Below are positions 58,316 to 64,000 of a DNA stretch of 64,000 bases, piece by piece (the stretch's first letter is position 1; every line of letters begins with the position of its first letter). The position numbers and the translations under genes are program-made. The DNA lies in contig NC_081553.1 of NCBI RefSeq assembly GCF_963082655.1, positions 17,698,643-17,762,642 on the forward strand. The letters are read 5' to 3'. This stretch comes from Stomoxys calcitrans (taxonomy: Eukaryota; Arthropoda; Insecta; Diptera; Muscidae). The notes below the pieces were generated by a model that did not search any database, had not been told where the DNA came from, and worked only from the letters and a program-made list of their open reading frames with translations.

Positions 58316-59212
58316 AAAATTCGGAAGACCTAAAACTACCCACCCCTTCAAATTTCAGCGAAATCGGGTAATAAATAGAGTTTTTATGGGCTTCAGACTC
58401 TTTATCGGGAGATCGGTCTATATGTCAGCTATATCTAAATATAGTCCGATCTGAACCATATTTCGGTCCTATATTAGGATGCCTAAAACTACTCACTGAC
58501 TCAAATTTCAACAAAATCGGTTGAAAATAAAGCTTTTATGGGCTTCAGACCCTTTATCGGGAGATCGGTCTATATGTCAGCTATATCTAAATATAGTCCT
58601 ATCTGAACCATATTGAGGTTCGAAGTTGAGAGGAATGAAACTACTCACTGTTTCGAATTTCAGCGAAATTGGTTAAAAAATAAAGCTTTTATGGGCTTCA
58701 GACGCTATATCGGGAGATCGGTCTATATAGCAGCTATATCCAACTAGTGTCCGGACTGAACCATACTTAGGTCAGATGTCGGGAGGTTTAAAATAACCCA
58801 CTGTTTCAAATTTCAGCGAAATTGGGCAATAAATAAATCTTTTATGGGCTTCAGACCCTTTATCGGGAGATCGGTCTATATGTCAGCTATATCTAAATAT
58901 AGTCCGATCTGAACCATATTTGGGTCCTATATTGGTAGGCCTAAAACTACTCACTGTTTTAAATTTTAGTGAAATCGGTTAAAAAATAAAGCTTTTATGG
59001 GCTTCAGACCCTATATCGGGAGATCGGTCTATATGGCAGCTATATCTAAATATAGTCCGATCTGAACCATACTTAGGCCAGATATCGGGAGGCTTAAAAT
59101 AACCCACTGTTTCAGATTTCAGCAAAATTGGGCAATAAATAAAGCTTTTATGGTCTTCAGACCCTTTATCGGCGGATCGGTCTATATGGCAGCTATATCT
59201 AAATATATTCCG
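58316..59212 (-). repeat. HINE-like array, family C
   Basis: Six regular monomers. GGGCTTC-type landmarks at 58388, 58540, 58693, 58846, 58999 and 59152 are 152-153 bp apart. Monomers read ATCGGTCTATATGTCAGC..AATATAGTCCGATCTGAACC. No terminus; joins family B sequence of opposite orientation at about 59212. Confidence 0.8.
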
Positions 59213-60588
59213 ACCCTATAAGGTATACATATTCTTGATCAGCATAAAAATCTTAGACGACGACATATCCGTCCGTCTGTCTGTTGAAATCACGCTACAG
59301 TCTTTAAAAATAGAGATATTGAACTGAAATTTTGCACAGATTCTTTTTTTGTTCATAAGCAGGTTAAATTCGAAGATGAGATATATCAGACTATATCTTG
59401 ATATTGGCCCCATATAGACCAATCCGCCATTTTAGGGTCTTAGGCCCATAAAATCCACATTTATTATCCGATTTTGTTGAAGTTTGGGACAGTGAGTTGT
59501 GTTAGACCCTTCGACATCCTTCGTTAATTTGGATCAGATCGGTTCAGATTTGGATATAGCTGCCATATAGACCGATCCTCCGATTTAGGGTCTTAGGCCC
59601 ACAAAAGCCACATTTATTATCCGATTTTGATGAAATTTCGTACAGGGAATTGTGTTAGGCCCTTCGACATCCTTCGTGAATTTTACCCAGATCGGTCCAG
59701 ATTTGAATATAGCTGCCATATAGACCGATCCTCAGATTTAGGGTCTTAGGCCCATAAAAGCCACATTTATTATCCGATTTTGCTGAAGTTTGGGACAGTG
59801 AGCTGTGTTAGGCTCTTCGACATCTTTCTTCAATTTGGCCCGGATCGGTTCAGATTTGGATATAGCTGCCATATAGACCGATTTCTCGATTTAAAGATTT
59901 GGGCCCATAAAATGCGCATCTATTGTCCGATGTCGCCGAAATTTGGGACAGTGAGTTAAGTTAAGCCTCTTGATATACTTCTGCAATATCGCACGGATCG
60001 GTCCAGATTTGGATATAACTGTCATATAAATTGATATCTCGGTTTTAGGTTTTGGGGCCACAAAAGACGCATTTATTGTCCGATGTCGCTGAAATTTGAG
60101 ACAGTGAGTTTGGTTATGCTCTTCGACGTCCTTCTTCAATTTGGCCCAGATCGGTCCAGATTTGAATATAGCTGCTATATGGACCGATCTCTCGATTTAA
60201 GGTTTTGGGCCCATAAAAGGGTATTTATTGTCCGATTCCGCCGAAATTAGTGACAGTGCTTTGTGTTATCAATTCGGATTTGGATATAGCTGTCATGTCA
60301 TCTCGATTTAAAGTCTTGACCCCATAAAAGGCGCATTTATAATCCGATTTCACTGAAATGTGACACAGTGACTTATGTTAGGCTTTTCGACATCCGTGTC
60401 GTATATGGTTCAGATCGGTTTATTTTTAGATATAGCTACTATACTTATTAGTATTTGGTTCAAATCGGAACATATTTTGATATAACTGCTAAGGGGCATA
60501 AGGTATGAAATTCTCACCGAATTTTTGTGAAAGGTGGTTTACATATATACCCGAGGTGGTGGGTATCTATGACGCCTTTTTACTTGTT
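59213..60588 (+). mobile_element. HINE-like element, family B, stem-loop deleted
   Basis: Starts inside the leader (CCTATAAGGTATACATATTC), GTCCGTCTGTCTG tract, about eight monomers with GCCACATTTATTATCCG or GCGCATTTATTGTCC. Right end GAGGTGGTGGGTATC joins directly to TATGACGCCTTTTTACTTGTT, so the stem-loop has been excised exactly between subTIR and terminus. Confidence 0.8.
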
Positions 60589-61334
60589 AATTCTTATCTT
60601 TAAGGAATTTTCCAAGGAGAATTGCATTTAAAATAAAAAAAGAGCCATTTCCAGAGTTTTATTAATTTTGAATTTTTTTTCCACAATTTTATATCTATAG
60701 ACCCTGGGAATCATATTTCATTCCATTTGCTCTAGATAAAATTCATTATATACAAAAATTATGGTTGAGATATTCATAATTGTTTCCACTAAGTACGCGG
60801 TACACGCGTGTGGTCCCACAACCTACGTAACATAGGAAGTTTCTTATCTACGCTTATTACTCAAAATAATCAATTACTTTTGAAATGAGCATAAAATGCC
60901 ATTTGCCTTTCTTCTATTGGATGATTGCCTTTCACATTGCCGCCCACAAAGACATCCTCGAAAAGGAAGCACTTCAAATGTCATGGTTATTAAACGAATT
61001 GCGTTAGTGCGCTTGTATTTGAAGTGCTCTTTAATAAGGGGAAAATTATGGCATTTCAAAGGAACCTCTAATGGAAGGATTTACGTAATTAAGAGGTTTT
61101 TAGAAGAGTGGAGAGGAAGGGAGAAAATGAATGAATGTGATGTTGAAGAAACTACTAGACAAAGATTTTTAATGACTTGTGGGGAGTTGATATTTTTCTT
61201 TATACATGAAATGGATAGATCGAATTATTATCTAGTATTGCATTTTGTTTGTTTGTGTGTTACCTATACACTTACTAACGGTTGAACTGATATTCATGAA
61301 GATAGAGTTTGCTCCCCCGATGGATTACCCTATA
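60589..61334. other. Unique sequence with nested inverted repeats
   Basis: AGCACTTCAAAT (60967) pairs with ATTTGAAGTGCT (about 61018), and AAATGCCAT (60895) with ATGGCATTT (about 61049). A 129-codon frame crosses the region but has no recognisable domain. Confidence 0.5.
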
Positions 61335-62240
61335 TCCATTTTGTGATATCCGCTAGGTGGCGGACCCTCGCTCCAACTTCAACTTCCAAAAACCCCACAT
61401 CTCGAAGATGGTTTCATCGATTTAAGCAAAACTGTGTGTGCCCCCTTATGGTAACCCAAAACTACAAACTTGCTATAAAACTTTGGGGTCAGCTAACAGT
61501 GGGGGACGCCCTACCCAAAACCCAACCAAACGAACTTCTTTGCCGATTGGGACAATATGGGCATCAAATGAAAGGTATTTAAGAGTAGAGTACAAAAATG
61601 ATATACAAATTTGACCCCAAGTATTAGGGTGCCCGCCCCAACCTCAAAAGCTTCCCAAAATGACATATGTACTGGTTGAGTCAATATGGGCATCAAATGA
61701 AAGGTAATTAGAAGTAGAATACGAAACTTGTATAACATTTTGGCGTCTATTCCCAGGCGGGTAACCCCAATCCAAAACTGTGCCACAAATGGACAGGGCC
61801 CGCCCCACCCCCAAAAACCGCTCAAAAAATTACATGTTTACTGATTGAGTCAATATGGGTACCAAAAGAAAGGTAATTGGAAGTTGAATACGAAATTTAT
61901 GTATAATTTTGGGGTCAAGTTCGAAGAGGGCCGCCCCACCCCAAAAACCACCCTTAAACGGACATGTACACGGAACGGGACAACATGGGATTCAAACGAA
62001 AGTTACTTGAGAATAGAATTCGAAGCTTATATAAAAATTTGGGATCTATTGCCATGAAGGTCGCCTCATCCCAAAATTGTGCACCAAGTGGACATGTACA
62101 CCGAACGGGACAAAACGGGATGCAAACAAAAGGTGCTTGAAAATAGAAAATGAAAATTTGGGTCAATTGCCGGGGAGATTCTAATAAGAGTTGTATGAGA
62201 GTTAAATACGAATATAACTTAAGGGTTTAGCGGAGCACTC
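61335..62240 (-). repeat. Type E tandem repeats, reverse orientation
   Basis: ATGGGCATCAAATGAAAGGT-type landmarks at about 61557, 61689, 61855, 61986 and 62108, separated by C-rich GCCCGCCCCACCC stretches. Same unit as 25.4-27.2 kb, inverted. Unit length varies from about 122 to 166 bp. Confidence 0.7.
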
Positions 62241-62337
62241 CGGGCCAATGAGTGATTATTAAAACAAATCTTAATATTAAATATTTTTAAATGATGAAGC
62301 AAACAGCACAATTTTTCCAAAACAACAATAATGATGT

Positions 62338-62990
62338 CTATATACCCTCCGCCTGGCATGCGGGTGTACTAATCCAGTCATTCCGTTTGTAAGACATCCT
62401 AATATCTCTTTCCCTCCCTGCAAAGTACATACATTTTTGATTCTCATTAAATTGTAAAGCTAAAGATGTCAAATCGGCAAATCGGTTTATATGGAGCTAT
62501 ATCAGGTGGTAGACCGATTTGGACCGTATTCGGCATAGTTGTTGGAAGTTATAACAAAAAGACTACATGCTAAATGTCATGCAAATTAGATAAAAATGGC
62601 GGCTTCCAAGAGCTCAAGAAGTCAAATCAGAAGATCGGTTTATATGGGAGCTGCATTAGGTAATAGACCGATTTGGATCATACTTGGCACAGTTGTTGAA
62701 AGTCATATCAAAACACCGCATGCAAAACTTCAGCCAAATCGGAGAAAAATTGACGCTTGTAAGGGCTCAAGAAGTAATCTAAAAGTAACAGCTGATAACT
62801 GACAGAAGAAAGAATGCAATTACAGAGTCACAAGCTGTGAAAAAATTTGTCAACACCGACTATACGAAATATCCGCAATTACTTTTTGGGCAACCCAATA
62901 TATACTTCATGAGGTCGTAAATAAATATTTCGAGGTTTTACAAACGGAATGACTTGATTAGTATACCCCATCCTGTGGTGGTGGGTATAA
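62338..62990 (-). mobile_element. HINE-like mosaic, family D, with 5' termini at both ends
   Basis: Left: TATATACCCTCCGCCTGGC..GGGTGTACTAATCC with leader to about 62455 (plus sense). Middle: two family D monomers in minus sense (CGGTTTATATGGGAGCTGCA). Then the truncated MITE 62780-62898. Right: GGTTTTACAAACGGAATGAC, TATACCCCATCC..GGTGGTGGGTATAAAAA (minus 5' end). No 3' stem-loop on either side. Confidence 0.7.
62780..62898 (-). mobile_element. Mariner-type MITE, copy 6, truncated
   Basis: Only the half from CTAAAAGTAACAGCTGATAA to the intact TIR ending GGGCAACCCAA, followed by TA. The other TIR is missing; the left joint lies inside a family D monomer. Confidence 0.9.
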
Positions 62991-63144
62991 AAATCATCGG
63001 TTGACTGTTGGAGACTTTACTGATATGATCCGAATATCAGAAGTATCTGAGAAAACAATTTTTAAAGACCATTTGGGCCTACGAAAAGTCATATCTTGTT
63101 TCTCACCGTAAATGCTCAATTTCTTACACAAAAGTCTTGCAAAT

Positions 63145-63235
63145 CCATTGAAAGGTTAGGTTAGGTTAGGCTGAAAAGAGGATGCGGATATTAATTCCAC
63201 CCATGCCATTATGGATATACTCCTAAGCCTTTGAA
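63145..63235 (-). repeat. LOA-like element 3' tail
   Basis: The complement reads GGCATGGGTGGAATTAATAT, then CCGCATCCTCTTTTCAGCCTAACCTAACC, matching the end of the element at 18845-18899. A severely 5'-truncated insertion. The GGTTAG repeats are its tail, not telomere. Confidence 0.8.
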
Positions 63236-63254
63236 AAAAAAGTGCAAAAAATTG

Positions 63255-63372
63255 GATGCATATCGTTCTGCAACTATCGTATACGCCTGCAAGGGCTCCA
63301 TGTGACTTTTTTCTATTCCTAAAACTCAGCAGACCATTCCTGGAAACGCGTTTCGAGTCTATTGAAGAGATA
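63255..63372 (+). pseudogene. Mariner transposase C-terminal fragment
   Basis: About 40 codons: QLSYTPARAPCDFFLFLK, LSRPFLETRFESIEEI. This is the segment after the third catalytic Asp (normally YSPDLAPCDFFLFP). The Asp itself is replaced by Ala (PARAP). It is a different mariner lineage from the one at 56.2 kb (CDFF against NDFF). No TIR seen. Confidence 0.7.
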
Positions 63373-63375
63373 ACT

Positions 63376-64000
63376 TGTAAAAACGTACCAAGTTTGGCCG
63401 CGTCGAACTTTGAATACCCACCACCATGGTTATATTTATTATCCTATTTTATTATAACTCCACCTACATCCAAGTATGGGCTGGACTGGACCATATTTGA
63501 TTCAGGTGCGTAGAACTCTTATACAAGTCACAGTTTTAGCGAAATCGGACAATAAATTAAATTTTTATGGCATTAAGACCCTAAATTGGAATATCGATCC
63601 GTGTGGCAGCCAATTATATCTCAATATGGTCCGATCTGCATCATATTCAGGATGGATAACAGAAGGCTTTAACCAACTCACTGTTTAAAATTTCGGCGAA
63701 ATCTAGTAATGATTGAGTCTTTAATGGGTTTAACGCCCTATATGGCATCTATATCAACATTTATTACGATCTGGACCATATTCGAGTCGGACGTCGGCAG
63801 GCTTAAAACCACTCACATTTATTATTCGGATAATGAATGTGGCTTTTATGGGCTTTAGACCCTATATCGGCCAATCGGTCAATTTGACAGCTATATCTAA
63901 ATAGAGTTCAATCTGAACCAGGTATGACGGCGGTTGGCTTAAAGCAATTCACTGTTTCAAAATTCAGCGAAATCGTTTAACAAAAGGCGCTTGTTCTTGC
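63376..64000 (-). mobile_element. HINE-like element, 3' half, continues past the window
   Basis: Left 3' end AACTTGTAAAAACGTACC, stem-loop TTTGGCCGCGTCGAA and sub-terminal TACCCACCACCATGG, then monomers related to families B and C (GCGAAATCGGACAATAAATT, ATGGTCCGATCTGCATCATA). Confidence 0.75.

Noticed and set aside
60896..61285. 129-codon open frame in unique sequence
   Set aside because: No recognisable domain, no convincing start context and no splice or codon-use support; treated as chance.
63150..63170. GGTTAGGTTAGGTTAGG resembling telomeric repeat
   Set aside because: It coincides with the 3' tail of the LOA-like element, matched by AACCTAACCTAACC at 18886-18899. Higher flies also do not use this telomere repeat.

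Overview
This window looks like intergenic or intronic DNA from a large, repeat-rich higher fly genome, most likely a calyptrate/muscid such as a Musca or Stomoxys relative. That assignment is inference from the repeat types, not from any host gene. I found no intact host protein gene, rRNA or stand-alone tRNA. Nearly every identifiable stretch is a mobile element or its relic, and the rest is AT-rich unique sequence with simple repeats.

The dominant component (about half the window) is a set of interspersed repeats that share one architecture. At the 5' end is a sub-terminal inverted repeat reading TATACCCTCCACCAT, followed by a conserved leader and a (GTCC/GTCT)n microsatellite. The middle is a tandem array of ~153-bp monomers. 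At the 3' end are the inverted partner ATGGTGGAGGGTATA, a GC-rich stem-loop (TTCGGCCCGGCCGAA) and a terminal TTTTACTTGTT. This matches the published anatomy of DINE-1/HINE elements (non-autonomous Helentron-like rolling-circle transposons: subTIRs, GTCY core, 3' stem-loop). I call them HINE-like. Four diverged monomer subfamilies (called A-D here) keep a 153-bp period, and each monomer carries a hairpin. A fifth type (E) has a different ~125-165 bp unit. Strand '+' for these means the 3' stem-loop end lies at the higher coordinate.

Layout: 1-3.9 kb, LOA-like RT fragment, HINE array and a triplicated tRNA-derived SINE; 4.7-6.3 kb, RTE-like RT pseudogene; 6.3-12.9 kb, one minus-strand non-LTR element split by two HINEs and partly triplicated; 15.2-18.9 kb, LOA-like element (endonuclease, RT, RNase H) interrupted by the 5' half of the RTE-like family; 20.3-28.6 kb, HINE relics and two MITEs; 29.9-31.7 kb, HINE mosaic; 31.8 kb, SINE; 33.4-34.0 kb, a fold-back transposon built from a gutted transposase gene; 34.1-46.4 kb, HINE after HINE; 47.8-56.8 kb, MITEs, SINE, HINEs and two transposase relics; 58.3-64 kb, more HINEs, an LOA tail and a mariner relic.

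Nothing here appears to work as a pathway. All transposase and RT genes are broken, and the interest lies in nested and rearranged mobile DNA. The longer unique stretches (13.7-15.15, 18.9-20.3, 28.6-29.9, 32.1-33.4, 40.6-42.3, 46.4-47.8, 51.3-52.6 and 56.9-58.3 kb) are the only places where host regulatory DNA could lie.
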